A stretch of DNA of 64,000 nt from an uncultured Lachnospiraceae bacterium (lineage in GTDB: Bacteria; Bacillota; Clostridia; Lachnospirales; Lachnospiraceae), in NCBI GenBank assembly GCA_947632555.1, contig CANRPU010000012.1:31186-95185 (forward strand), read 5' to 3'. Each line of letters opens with the position of its first letter. The stretch's first letter is position 1. This document shows, in pieces, positions 49,749-59,215 of this stretch. Below the pieces are notes generated by a model. That model saw only the letters and a list, made by a program, of their open reading frames with translations, made no database searches and was not told the DNA's origin. The position numbers and the translations under genes were made by a program.

Positions 49749-51104
49749 TTATAGATCCGTCATGGATACCAGGCGTATATTTTTCTTCACCCGGGATTCC
49801 AGATACAGCTTCTCGTCAAACCGCCCTGCGGAATACAGAAAAATAAAATCGCCCCGAAGTCCCGCCTTAAAAGCGCGCGCCTGCAGCGCCTCATAGTCTT
49901 CATAGGTCATGACCGGCTTTTCGTAGCTGCAGAGCATCAGCATGGTGCGGGCCTCTTCATCCTGCGCTATCATGTCAATGCTGCCGTCTTTGCCCACCCA
50001 TTCCCCGGCCTTGGTATACACAAAGGGCAGTTCGCCTTTTCCATTCTGCCGTTCCATGTGCTCCCTGCAGACCGCTTTAAAATATTCCGCCACATGCTTT
50101 TTCCATCCGGGTTCTATATAAGCGGCGTAAAATTCCTCCCCGGTGTTCTCTTCCAGCGCGCTCATATGAGGATACAGGAATTTATAATAAAAATGCATGT
50201 ATCTGCTGCAGATACGGTAGATCCCCTTCTGCGCGTTGGTATTGTCCTCCGTCCCGTAGGAAAAAACCTTCTCCACGATCTCCAGCTCCATCAGGTTTTT
50301 CAGGTATACGCTGATCTTGGCTCTGGAAAATCCCGTATGCCGGTACAAGTCGTTCAGCTTGTGTTTCCCTGCCGCGATGGAAGCTAAAAGCGTATTGTAT
50401 ACGGCGGTTTCCCGCAGTTCCTCCGTCAGCCGCCTCTCCGCCTCATCATAGAGAGGCCCCGTGGGAGAAAGGATCTTTCGGGAAATATTTTCATTGACCG
50501 AAAGAGTACCGTCCAGGCAGCGCCAGAGTCCCGGAAGCCCTCCGAACAGCGCGTAGACCTCGATACACTGCTCGTCGGTGTATGCCGGGAAAAAAGCCCT
50601 GCAGTCCCTGAATTTCAGTTCCCTGAGCTTGAGAAGACCGGCCAGCTCATAGGCCGCGCTTCCCATTTTTTTCAACATACTGTTCTCCACCCAGCCTACG
50701 GAAGAACTGGCCAGGACCACCAGGATATCGGGTACGGAGCGCACAAAAGAAACCAGTTCCGCCATAAAAGTGGAACCGGTTTTAAAAAGGTTCTGAAATT
50801 CGTCTATCACCAGGATCTGTTTCTCTGTTCCTTTGTTGACCAGTGCAGTCAGGATCTCCGTATAGGAAACATACCCGGCGCGCATACGTCCCGCCGCTTC
50901 CAGTTCTCCGCTCCACTGAAAAGCCTGCTCCCGTTCGGAGAGGGAGCGGGCCAGATAATAATCCGCCGGCTTTCCTTCGCAAAACTGTTTCAGCAGCGCT
51001 GTTTTGCCTATATGTTTCTGTCCGTAAACCACTATTATCTGACTGCCTTCCCTTTCATAATAGCGGTTTAACTGATTGAATTCCCCGTCGCGACCTAACA
51101 GCAT
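49749..51104 (-). CDS. AAA ATPase of the archaeal-ATPase / DUF234 type
   Basis: VVYGQKHIGKTALLKQF Walker A, ILVIDEFQNLF Walker B, wHTH SRAKISVYLKNLMELEIVEKV, C-term DGSIDMIAQDEE region. Confidence 0.8.
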   Translation of the reverse strand: MLLGRDGEFNQLNRYYEREGSQIIVVYGQKHIGKTALLKQFCEGKPADYYLARSLSEREQAFQWSGELEAAGRMRAGYVSYTEILTALVNKGTEKQILVIDEFQNLFKTGSTFMAELVSFVRSVPDILVVLASSSVGWVENSMLKKMGSAAYELAGLLKLRELKFRDCRAFFPAYTDEQCIEVYALFGGLPGLWRCLDGTLSVNENISRKILSPTGPLYDEAERRLTEELRETAVYNTLLASIAAGKHKLNDLYRHTGFSRAKISVYLKNLMELEIVEKVFSYGTEDNTNAQKGIYRICSRYMHFYYKFLYPHMSALEENTGEEFYAAYIEPGWKKHVAEYFKAVCREHMERQNGKGELPFVYTKAGEWVGKDGSIDMIAQDEEARTMLMLCSYEKPVMTYEDYEALQARAFKAGLRGDFIFLYSAGRFDEKLYLESRVKKNIRLVSMTDL

Positions 51105-51116
51105 GCTTTCCCCCTG

Positions 51117-52838
51117 TTACAGCATTTTCCTGAACATTTCATCCACTTCTTCCGCGGGCATGGGCTTTCCCAGCAGATATCCCTGTATCACGCTGCATCC
51201 TATCTGTTTCATATAGGACAACTGTTCTTCCGTTTCCACGCCCTCCGCGATGGACTCATACCCCAGCCTGTTCACCATATTGATAATGGATTCCGTAATG
51301 ATCCTGGTGGATTCGTCCGTTGTGACCTTGTCCACAAAGCTCTTGTCTACTTTCAGGGTGTCAATGGGCAGCTCGTTCAAATAGGACACGGAAGAGAATC
51401 CTGTCCCGAAATCATCCAGGGAGATCCGCACGCCATGGTCCCGCAGGATGATCAGCTTCTCCTTGACTTCCTCAAAATCTTCTATCAGGATGCTCTCCGT
51501 GATCTCGATCTCGATCTCCGAAGCCTCTATGCCGTTCTTCTCGATCAGCTCCATGATATGACTGACAAAATTGTCCTTCCTGCACTGCAGGGAAGAAATA
51601 TTGATGGACATGATGAAATCCTGTCCGTATCTGCGCTTCCATTCCTGATAGCGGCGCAGGCTTTCCTCGATCACCCAGTTACCGATGGGAATAATGGCTC
51701 CGTTCTTTTCCGCGATGGGGATAAACACCATGGGACTTATCATCCGGTTGTTCTCATCTCTCCAGCGTATCAGCGCCTCCATACCGCGCAGTTTCCTGCT
51801 TTCCGCGTAATACTGGGGCTGAAAATGCAGGACAAAATTCTTGTTAAAGACGGCCTGCTTCAGTTTGTTCTCGATCTCCACCGTCTGGAGAAAATCCTGC
51901 AGCATGAACGAGTTGAAATACTGCAGCTGTGACTTGCCGGAAGCCTTGGCCTTAAACATCACGATCTCCGCGCAGTTTATCAGTTCCAGCACGGATTCCG
52001 ATGCCTCCGGATATTCCGCGACTCCTACGCTGAGCGTTACATGTACCCTGGTTCCGTTGCTGAGGAGAAAACCTTCCGCGATCTTATCCTGTATGGATCT
52101 GTATATATTTTCTATGCTTCTGCTGCCGCGGGGATCGTAAACGGCCATACAGTATACGTCGCTGTTCATATGACAGACGATGATATTCCTGCTGGAAAAA
52201 GTCCCCAGGAACTGTCCGTACTGCTGTACTACCTCATCTCCTACCACCATGCCCATGCTGTCGTTGATCTTTCTGAAATCATCCAGATTGATAAAAAGCA
52301 CGCTGACGATATCCTTTTCTTTTTCCGCCTGCCTGATAAAATCCGTGAGGAGCATCACAAAATAATTTCTGTTATACAGTCCCGTCAGGCCGTCATAATA
52401 CGCCAGATAGCGCAGTTCCTCATTCTGGGATTTAAATTTGGTGATGTTCCTGATACAGATGATCTTATCCACGGGCCTGCCGTCTTCCCCATAGTCCACC
52501 CGCGCCTCAAACTCATACCAGGTTCTTCCGTCCTCCAGGCAGCTCTCCGCGCTGCGTTGTTCCTCCCCGCTTTTTTCCAGAAACAAAAGTTCCCGCACCG
52601 GCTCCCTGTATTCTTCTTTCAGCATATCCAGTATCAGGGAAAGGTCTTTGGCTTCCGTTACGGCAAACGAAAAGAATATGTCCCAGCTGCCGAAAGTAAC
52701 GATGCTGTTCTTTTCGCAGTCATAGTAAAGAAAGGCATCGTTGGACGTGTCGCAGGCAAGACGGAACATTTTTTCCCGTCCGCTCATCTTCTGATTCATT
52801 GCTTTCAGCAGATCGATCTGATACCGCAGCTCGTCCAT
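51117..52838 (-). CDS. GGDEF-EAL protein; degenerate GGDEF, intact EAL (putative c-di-GMP phosphodiesterase)
   Basis: GLTGLYNRNYF..., GGDEF site reads MNSDVY; EALIRWRDE, EIEITESILI, LDDFGTGFSSVSYL, IAEGVETEEQ. Confidence 0.9.
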   Translation of the reverse strand: MDELRYQIDLLKAMNQKMSGREKMFRLACDTSNDAFLYYDCEKNSIVTFGSWDIFFSFAVTEAKDLSLILDMLKEEYREPVRELLFLEKSGEEQRSAESCLEDGRTWYEFEARVDYGEDGRPVDKIICIRNITKFKSQNEELRYLAYYDGLTGLYNRNYFVMLLTDFIRQAEKEKDIVSVLFINLDDFRKINDSMGMVVGDEVVQQYGQFLGTFSSRNIIVCHMNSDVYCMAVYDPRGSRSIENIYRSIQDKIAEGFLLSNGTRVHVTLSVGVAEYPEASESVLELINCAEIVMFKAKASGKSQLQYFNSFMLQDFLQTVEIENKLKQAVFNKNFVLHFQPQYYAESRKLRGMEALIRWRDENNRMISPMVFIPIAEKNGAIIPIGNWVIEESLRRYQEWKRRYGQDFIMSINISSLQCRKDNFVSHIMELIEKNGIEASEIEIEITESILIEDFEEVKEKLIILRDHGVRISLDDFGTGFSSVSYLNELPIDTLKVDKSFVDKVTTDESTRIITESIINMVNRLGYESIAEGVETEEQLSYMKQIGCSVIQGYLLGKPMPAEEVDEMFRKML

Positions 52839-52860
52839 AACAATACCTCCTGTATCTCAC

Positions 52861-53946
52861 TTATTTCTTGGCGATGTACCCCTGGGCTTTCAGCAGCTCC
52901 GCGCACAGGATAGCGCCGCCGGCGGCTCCCCGCACGGTATTGTGGGAAAGTCCCACAAACTTCCAGTCATACACGGAATCCTCCCGCAGACGTCCTACGC
53001 TGATCCCCATTCCTTTCTCATACTGTACATCCAGACTGACCTGGGGACGATTGTCCTCTTCCAGGTACTGGATGAACTGCTTCGGCGCCGAAGGCAGGCC
53101 CAGCCGCTGGGGCTCCCCCCTGAAGCTGACCAGTTTCTCGATCAGCTGCTCCTTCGTGGCTTTCCGCTTAAACTTAACAAATACAGCCGCGGTATGGCCG
53201 TCCAGCACCGGTACCCTGATACACTGACAGGTGATCACAGGGGACTGGGCGGGCACGATAACGCCGTCCTTTATCTCGCCCCAGATACGCAGGGGCTCCT
53301 TTTCGGATTTTTCCTCTTCTCCGGAAATAAAGGGAATGATGTTGCCCTGCATCTCCGGCCAGTCCTGGAATGTCTTGCCGGCGCCGGAGATCGCCTGATA
53401 AGTGGTAGCCACTACTTCATAAGGCTCAAATTCCTTCCACGCGGTCAGGACCGGGGCGTAACTCTGAATGGAGCAGTTGGGCTTGACGGCTATAAAGCCT
53501 CTTAAAGTACCCAGCCGCTTCCTCTGAAACTCTATCACACGCATGTGCTCCGGATTGATCTCCGGCACTACCATGGGCACATCCGGTGTCCATCTGTGCG
53601 CGCTGTTGTTGGAAACCACCGGGGTTTCCGTTCTGGCATAGGCTTCCTCGATCGCCCTGATCTCTTCCTTGCTCATATCCACGGCGCTGAACACAAAATC
53701 CACGCTGGCAGCGACCTTTTCCACCTCGTTCACGTTCATTACCACCAGATCTTTTACTCCCTCCGGCATGGGCGCGGTCATCTTCCATCTGCCGCCCACC
53801 GCTTCCTCATAAGTTTTTCCGGCGGAACGGGGACTTGCCGCGACAGTGGTCACCTCAAACCAGGGATGATCCTCCAGAAGAGAAATAAAACGCTGCCCTA
53901 CCATACCGGTAGCGCCTAAGATTCCGACTTTCAATTTTTCACTCAT
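52861..53946 (-). CDS. asd: Aspartate-semialdehyde dehydrogenase
   Basis: LKVGILGATGMVGQRFISLLEDHPWFEV, NCSIQSYAPVLTAW, GAGKTFQDWPEMQGNIIPFI. Confidence 0.95.
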   Translation of the reverse strand: MSEKLKVGILGATGMVGQRFISLLEDHPWFEVTTVAASPRSAGKTYEEAVGGRWKMTAPMPEGVKDLVVMNVNEVEKVAASVDFVFSAVDMSKEEIRAIEEAYARTETPVVSNNSAHRWTPDVPMVVPEINPEHMRVIEFQRKRLGTLRGFIAVKPNCSIQSYAPVLTAWKEFEPYEVVATTYQAISGAGKTFQDWPEMQGNIIPFISGEEEKSEKEPLRIWGEIKDGVIVPAQSPVITCQCIRVPVLDGHTAAVFVKFKRKATKEQLIEKLVSFRGEPQRLGLPSAPKQFIQYLEEDNRPQVSLDVQYEKGMGISVGRLREDSVYDWKFVGLSHNTVRGAAGGAILCAELLKAQGYIAKK

Positions 53947-55367
53947 AACGACTCCTCATTTCTTGATTGACTTTCCCTGCCGGGCATCCATTCCTCCGCC
54001 AGGTATGATTTATTGATACGGATAACCTCTTCCATCGCCTTTCTGCCGGGCGCTCCCGCCGTTAGGCGTTTTTCCACGCAGGTCTTCAGACTGACGGCCT
54101 CATAGATATCCGGTTCAAACTGACTGCTGAAACTCTTTAACTCCTCCATGCTGAGCGCTTCAATACCGGTATTCTTATCCAGGCAGTACAGGACCAGCCT
54201 GCCGATGATGCCATGCGCGTCCCTGAAAGGCACTCCCTTTTTGACCAGGTAGTCCGCGGCATCCGTGGCATTGGTAAACCCGTTTATAGCGCTCTTTTCC
54301 ATAATCTCCCGATTAAACCTGGTAGTGGAGAGCATACCCGTAAACAGCTCCAGGGAATCCTCCACCGTGCGGATCGCGTCAAAGGTCAGCTCCTTGTCCT
54401 CCTGCATATCCTTGTCGTAGGCGAGGGGAATGCCCTTCATGGTGGTCAGCAGGGCCATCAGCGCCCCGTATACCCGTCCGGTCTTACCTCTGATCAGCTC
54501 CGCGATATCGGGATTCTTTTTCTGCGGCATAATACTGCTTCCCGTGGAATAAGCGTCATCCAGCTCGATAAAACGGTATTCGTTGGAATTCCAGAGGATG
54601 ATCTCTTCGCAAAAACGGGACAGATGCATCATCACGGTGGACAGCGCTGCCAGAAACTCGATCAGATAGTCCCTGTCGGATACGGAATCCATACTGTTTA
54701 AAGTAGGTCCCTCAAAGCCCAGCAGCGAAGCCGTATAGTTTCTGTCCAGGGGATACGTGGTGCCTGCCAGGGCGCCCGCTCCCAGGGGACAGTAGTTCAT
54801 CCTTTTATAAATATCCCTGCAGCGCAGGCGATCTCTCTTGAACATCTCAAAGTAGGCGCCCAGATGATGCGCCAGCGTCACCGGCTGGGCCTTCTGCAAA
54901 TGCGTAAAGCCCGGCATATAGGTGTCCAGGTTTTCCTCCATCAGCTTCAGCAGCACCCGCAGCAGTTCTTTTAACCGCTCGTCCACGTCCAGCACATGAG
55001 CCCTGGTATACAGGCGCATATCCAGCGCCACCTGATCGTTGCGGCTGCGGCCCGTATGCAGCTTTTTGCCGGCTTCTCCGATCCGCCGGATCAGCTGCGC
55101 CTCCACAAAGCTGTGTATGTCCTCCTGGGTTTCGTCAAAAGCGAGCCTGCCGCTTTCCACGTCTTCCCGGATCCCGGTAAGGCCCTTGACAATGGCGTCC
55201 TTTTCCTCCAGCGTCAGGATGCCCTGCTTTTCCAGCATAACGGCATGGGCAACGCTGCCCTCCACATCCTGATCCAATAAGTTTTTATCAAAAGACAGCG
55301 AAGCGTTGAACGCAAAGACCTTTTTGTCGGTTTCCTTGGTAAAACGCCCGCCCCATAACTGCGCCAT
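53943..55367 (-). CDS. argH: Argininosuccinate lyase
   Basis: LWGGRFTKETDKKVFAFNASLSFDKNL, TGRSRNDQVALDMRLY, GSSIMPQKKNPDIAELIRGKTGRVYG. Confidence 0.97.
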   Translation of the reverse strand: MAQLWGGRFTKETDKKVFAFNASLSFDKNLLDQDVEGSVAHAVMLEKQGILTLEEKDAIVKGLTGIREDVESGRLAFDETQEDIHSFVEAQLIRRIGEAGKKLHTGRSRNDQVALDMRLYTRAHVLDVDERLKELLRVLLKLMEENLDTYMPGFTHLQKAQPVTLAHHLGAYFEMFKRDRLRCRDIYKRMNYCPLGAGALAGTTYPLDRNYTASLLGFEGPTLNSMDSVSDRDYLIEFLAALSTVMMHLSRFCEEIILWNSNEYRFIELDDAYSTGSSIMPQKKNPDIAELIRGKTGRVYGALMALLTTMKGIPLAYDKDMQEDKELTFDAIRTVEDSLELFTGMLSTTRFNREIMEKSAINGFTNATDAADYLVKKGVPFRDAHGIIGRLVLYCLDKNTGIEALSMEELKSFSSQFEPDIYEAVSLKTCVEKRLTAGAPGRKAMEEVIRINKSYLAEEWMPGRESQSRNEESL

Positions 55368-55496
55368 GGGTCATCCTCCACAAATTAAATCTGAATTTGA
55401 TAGTAGCATAAAATGGATTTTATTGCAATACGGTGTCCGAAATCTTTACACCCTTCCATCATTTTTTCATAGAATACTAATAAAACAAAAAGGATA

Positions 55497-56276
55497 TTGC
55501 ACATGCCGGAATCTCTGCTGCAACTGAAAAATATCAGCTATTCCTATCACAATCTCCAGGCGGAAACGCCGGCCTTATCCCGGATATCCTTCCATATAGA
55601 CGTAGGCGAATTCGTGGCCATTGTAGGTCCCAGCGGCTGTGGGAAATCCACTCTGCTTTCCATTATAGCGGGACTGCTTTCTCCTGAAGAAGGCACCATT
55701 ATCTTTCACAACCCGGACGGTTCCCTCCATTATCCCAAGATCGGGTATATGCTGCAGCGGGATCATCTTTTTGAATGGCGCACAGTCTATCAGAACGCCA
55801 TCCTCGGGCTGGAGATCAATCACATGCTGACGCCGGAAAATACAGAATATGTACTCTCCCTGATGCGGGACTATGACCTCTATAAATTTAAAGACCAGAG
55901 GCCGAGCGAACTCTCCGGCGGCATGAAACAGCGGGCCGCGCTGATCCGCACGCTGGCTTTAAATCCCCAGCTGCTGCTTCTGGATGAACCGTTCAGCGCT
56001 CTGGACTACCAGACCCGTCTTACGGTATCCGCGGATATCTGTCATATTATCCGTAAAAGCGGAAAAACCGCGCTTTTGATCACCCATGATCTGTCCGAGG
56101 CCATCAGCCTCGCGGACCGGGTCATCATCCTGAGCAAACGGCCCGCGACCGTAAAACGCGAATTACCCATCCGGCTCTCGCTGTCCGGCGATTCTCCTCT
56201 GGCAGCCAGAAACGCGCCGGAATTTCAGGATTATTTTAATTTGTTATGGGAGGCACTGTCCGATGAAAAAAAATAA
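55497..56276 (+). CDS. ABC transporter ATP-binding protein (nitrate/sulfonate/taurine type)
   Basis: VGPSGCGKSTLLSIIAGLLSPEEG, ELSGGMKQRAALIRTLALNPQLLLLDEPFSALD, start as MPESLLQLKNISYSY. Confidence 0.92.
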   Translation: MHMPESLLQLKNISYSYHNLQAETPALSRISFHIDVGEFVAIVGPSGCGKSTLLSIIAGLLSPEEGTIIFHNPDGSLHYPKIGYMLQRDHLFEWRTVYQNAILGLEINHMLTPENTEYVLSLMRDYDLYKFKDQRPSELSGGMKQRAALIRTLALNPQLLLLDEPFSALDYQTRLTVSADICHIIRKSGKTALLITHDLSEAISLADRVIILSKRPATVKRELPIRLSLSGDSPLAARNAPEFQDYFNLLWEALSDEKK

Positions 56277-57081
56277 AACACGGACGGCGGTGGAACTCAG
56301 CCGTCAGGAGGCTTATGTACAAGGCCGTAAGCGGTATAAACGCAGGATCACCTCCATGCGCGCCGTCATCTTCTTTCTGTTTTTGGCGCTCTGGCAGTCC
56401 GCCGCTTCCACCGGCCTGATCGACAGCTTTTTCTTTTCCAGTCCTGTTCAGGTCATACAATGCTTCTGGGAACTGCTGACCGAAAAATCTCTGCTCACGC
56501 ACATCGGCATCACCTTGTTTGAAACGCTGGCCAGTTTTCTGCTGGTATTCTTAACGGGCATGGTCTGCGCCACCCTGCTCTGGTTCTCCTCCGGATTCTC
56601 GGAGGTGGCGGAGCCTTATCTGGTGATCCTGAACAGCCTTCCCAAATCCGCGCTGGCGCCACTCTTTATCGTCTGGCTGGGCACGGGTACCGTCACCATT
56701 ATCACGGCAGGCATCTCCGTGGCGGTATTCGGCTCCATTATCAGCCTCTATACGGGATTTTCACAGGTGGAACCGGAAAAGATCACGCTGATCTACACGC
56801 TGGGCGGGACAAAGCGGGATGCCTTTCAGAAAGTTGTCCTTCCCAACTCCATCCCCGTCATCCTGAGCACCATGAAGGTCAATATCGGCCTGGCTCTGGT
56901 AGGCGTGGTCATCGGCGAATTTCTCGCCGCCAGACGGGGATTGGGATATCTGATCATTTACGGCTCTCAGGTATTCCAGATGCACATGGTCATCACGTCC
57001 ATCATTCTGCTGTGCCTTATCGCCATGGGCCTGTATCTGCTGATCCAGCAGATGGAACGCCGGCTGGCCGGGCGCTTCTGA
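56263..57081 (+). CDS. ABC transporter permease (SsuC/TauC type)
   Basis: LPKSALAPLFIVWLGTGTVTIIT EAA-loop region, VVLPNSIPVILSTMKVNIGLALVGVVIGEFLAARRGLGYLI; overlaps the ATPase gene. Confidence 0.92.
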   Translation: MKKNKTRTAVELSRQEAYVQGRKRYKRRITSMRAVIFFLFLALWQSAASTGLIDSFFFSSPVQVIQCFWELLTEKSLLTHIGITLFETLASFLLVFLTGMVCATLLWFSSGFSEVAEPYLVILNSLPKSALAPLFIVWLGTGTVTIITAGISVAVFGSIISLYTGFSQVEPEKITLIYTLGGTKRDAFQKVVLPNSIPVILSTMKVNIGLALVGVVIGEFLAARRGLGYLIIYGSQVFQMHMVITSIILLCLIAMGLYLLIQQMERRLAGRF

Positions 57082-57106
57082 TCCTCACTTCTGCTTTTTA
57101 GCAAAA

Positions 57107-57133
57107 AACGGGATACCTTTTACGGCTCCCGTT
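57107..57133 (-). terminator. Terminator of the aldolase-like gene
   Basis: Minus strand AACGGGA-...-TCCCGTT-TTTTGC. Confidence 0.6.
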
Positions 57134-57172
57134 TCCTACATAGCATGTATCCGGCGTTTTCACGCCCTCATA

Positions 57173-58147
57173 TCAATCCTGCATCATCACTTCTTTGTAA
57201 AATTCCGAATAATCCCTGCGGTTTTCTTTCGTAAACTGAATAGCGGTCTTGGGATGCTCGTTCAACAGTCCTGTCATAAGATACTGCAGGTCATATCCCC
57301 ATACTACGCCTTCTTCCCGCAATTTCATCATATGCTTCTCAATAAACTGGATCACAGGATAAATGTTGTATTTGGGATTGCGCAAAAAGCCCAGGAGCAG
57401 CTCCATGGCGCAGTTTCCGGCTCCTCTGCCCATTCCCATGTAGGTGCCGTCCAGCCAGTCCACGCCGTCACCCACGGCTTCGATGGTATTGGCGAAGGCC
57501 AGCTGCTGGTTATTGTGCGCGTGCATTCCCAGCTTTTTGCCGTATTTTGCCGCGAAATTCATATACATATCGGAAATCCTGGCGATCTGCTCCGGATAGA
57601 GGGAGCCGTAACTGTCCACGATATAGAATACGTCCACGGGCGTCTTTCCCAGGATATCCAGCGCCACGGCCAGATCGCTTTCCTGGGCGTTGGAGATCGC
57701 CATGATATTGCAGCTGGTTTCGTACCCTTTGGCCGAAGCATCCTCGATCATATCCACCGCGGCGGGGATCGTGTTCAGATAAGTCGCTACCCGGATCAGA
57801 TCAATGGGACTTTCGCTGCGGGGAAGGATGTCGTTTTTATAATCGCATCTTCCTACGTCCGCCATCACGGAAAGCTTCAGATCGCTGTGGTTATCTCCCA
57901 CGATCTCTCTGATATCCTCGTCTTTGCAGAATTTCCACTTGCCGAATCTGCTCTCGTCAAATATTTCCCTGGACGCTTTGTAGCCGAACTCCATATAGTC
58001 CACGCCGGCCTTGATATTGGCCATATACAAATCCCTGACAAATTCATCGGTAAAATAAAAATCATTCACCAGACCGCCGTCCCTCAAAGTGGCATCCACC
58101 ACCTTGATATCCGGCCGGTAATCCATCAGTTTGGAAAGTTCTTTCAT
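57173..58147 (-). CDS. DRE-TIM (HMGL-like) aldolase catalytic-domain protein
   Basis: IKVVDATLRDGGLVNDFYF, VDSYGSLYPEQIARI, KLGMHAHNNQQLAFANTIEAVGDGVDWLDGTYMGMGRGAGNCAMELLLGFL. Confidence 0.85.
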   Translation of the reverse strand: MKELSKLMDYRPDIKVVDATLRDGGLVNDFYFTDEFVRDLYMANIKAGVDYMEFGYKASREIFDESRFGKWKFCKDEDIREIVGDNHSDLKLSVMADVGRCDYKNDILPRSESPIDLIRVATYLNTIPAAVDMIEDASAKGYETSCNIMAISNAQESDLAVALDILGKTPVDVFYIVDSYGSLYPEQIARISDMYMNFAAKYGKKLGMHAHNNQQLAFANTIEAVGDGVDWLDGTYMGMGRGAGNCAMELLLGFLRNPKYNIYPVIQFIEKHMMKLREEGVVWGYDLQYLMTGLLNEHPKTAIQFTKENRRDYSEFYKEVMMQD

Positions 58148-58161
58148 TGGTATCCTCCTCT

Positions 58162-58950
58162 TTATTCTCCGGTACTGCCGGCCAGAGCCGCCACATAGGA
58201 TCGGGTGAGGGGAAGTCCCACACCCGCCGGGTTGAGCATGAATCCCGCGGCTTCATCCGGTAATGCCATTTTATCCATCTTTTCTATGTCAGTCAAGATG
58301 AGTTTTGCTTTCTTTTCGCCGTTAAAATGCAGAAACTCCAGTCCGTCACTAAAAACAGGCAGCATGACCGTGCCGTTTTTTAACTTTATCATCATGATCT
58401 GAACCGCTTTTTTCCCGTCCTTTTCCGTTTCCTGCACAGGCAGGAAATACCGGGCCCTCTGCAGGTTCGCCGCCATTTCCTCTTCCATCTTCCTGCAGGC
58501 TTCACTGTCCGGTTTTTCTCCTTCCCGGCGTACTTCCTGCAGAAAATACATCATGCTTAACTGAAGGCTGGGATTCTCCGGTACCGCTTCCGCAGTCCGC
58601 GCTCCCTTTGGCAGCCTGGAAAGATCCGGACGTTTTATGAGTTCCGTCAGTTCAAACCGATACTCCTCGCCTTCCGCGCGAAAGACCAGCATATTGATGC
58701 CATAGGTGAAAAATCCGGACAGCGTCTTTAAAACGTCCTTCTTGTCCACCTTGACCGCCACCGCCGTTCTTTTATCCTCCGTCAGCGCCTTCGCTTTCTC
58801 CACTGCTTTTTCTTCTTCCGTGTAGAGAAAACATTCGTCATCAAAGGTATCCCGGTTACATTCTACATAGGGCAGATGAGTCAGCCGGGAATAGATGATG
58901 TAGAGCCTTTCCAGCTGCGGTATTTTCTTTTTAAATTCTTCCCTTTCCAT
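58162..58950 (-). CDS. SseB-like protein
   Basis: Start refined to MEREEFKKK (58950); C-term MLPVFSDGLEFLHF...LPDEAAGFMLNPAGVGLPLTRSYVAAL. Confidence 0.7.
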   Translation of the reverse strand: MEREEFKKKIPQLERLYIIYSRLTHLPYVECNRDTFDDECFLYTEEEKAVEKAKALTEDKRTAVAVKVDKKDVLKTLSGFFTYGINMLVFRAEGEEYRFELTELIKRPDLSRLPKGARTAEAVPENPSLQLSMMYFLQEVRREGEKPDSEACRKMEEEMAANLQRARYFLPVQETEKDGKKAVQIMMIKLKNGTVMLPVFSDGLEFLHFNGEKKAKLILTDIEKMDKMALPDEAAGFMLNPAGVGLPLTRSYVAALAGSTGE

Positions 58951-58993
58951 ATTGCCTCGCCTTCCGGCGCGCGGAAGCGCCTTTTGAAAAAAC

Positions 58994-59031
58994 ATCCCCG
59001 AAAAGCCGCCCTGGAAAAGCTTTTCGGGGAT
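58994..59031 (-). terminator. Terminator after tRNA-Thr
   Basis: Perfect 12-bp arms ATCCCCGAAAAG...CTTTTCGGGGAT followed by GTTTTTTC. Confidence 0.85.
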
Positions 59032-59040
59032 ATAAGTACA

Positions 59041-59112
59041 GCTGAAAAAGGGACTTGAACCCTCGACCCCTTCATTACGAGTGAAGTGCTCTACCAACTG
59101 AGCTATTTCAGC
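59041..59112 (-). tRNA. tRNA-Thr (anticodon CGU)
   Basis: GCTGAAATAGCTCAGTTGGTAGAGCACTTCACTCGTAATGAAGGGGTCGAGGGTTCAAGTCCCTTTTTCAGC folds as 72-nt cloverleaf; loop CTCGTAA. Confidence 0.95.
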
Positions 59113-59141
59113 AGGCGGCCATAATGGTCACAACAGTAATT

Positions 59142-59170
59142 ATTATAAAGGGTTCCCGCGAAAAATGCAA
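59142..59170 (-). promoter_or_regulatory. Promoter of tRNA-Thr
   Basis: Minus strand TTGCAT, 17-nt spacer, TATAAT. Confidence 0.75.
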
Positions 59171-59215
59171 TGGGGAATTTAGAATTTTTGAGATTTTCAA
59201 AACAGGGCGGGTTCC

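Noticed and set aside
58162-59097. SseB-like ORF extended to 59097
   Set aside because: N-terminal extension runs through a terminator and tRNA-Thr; start at 58950 preferred.
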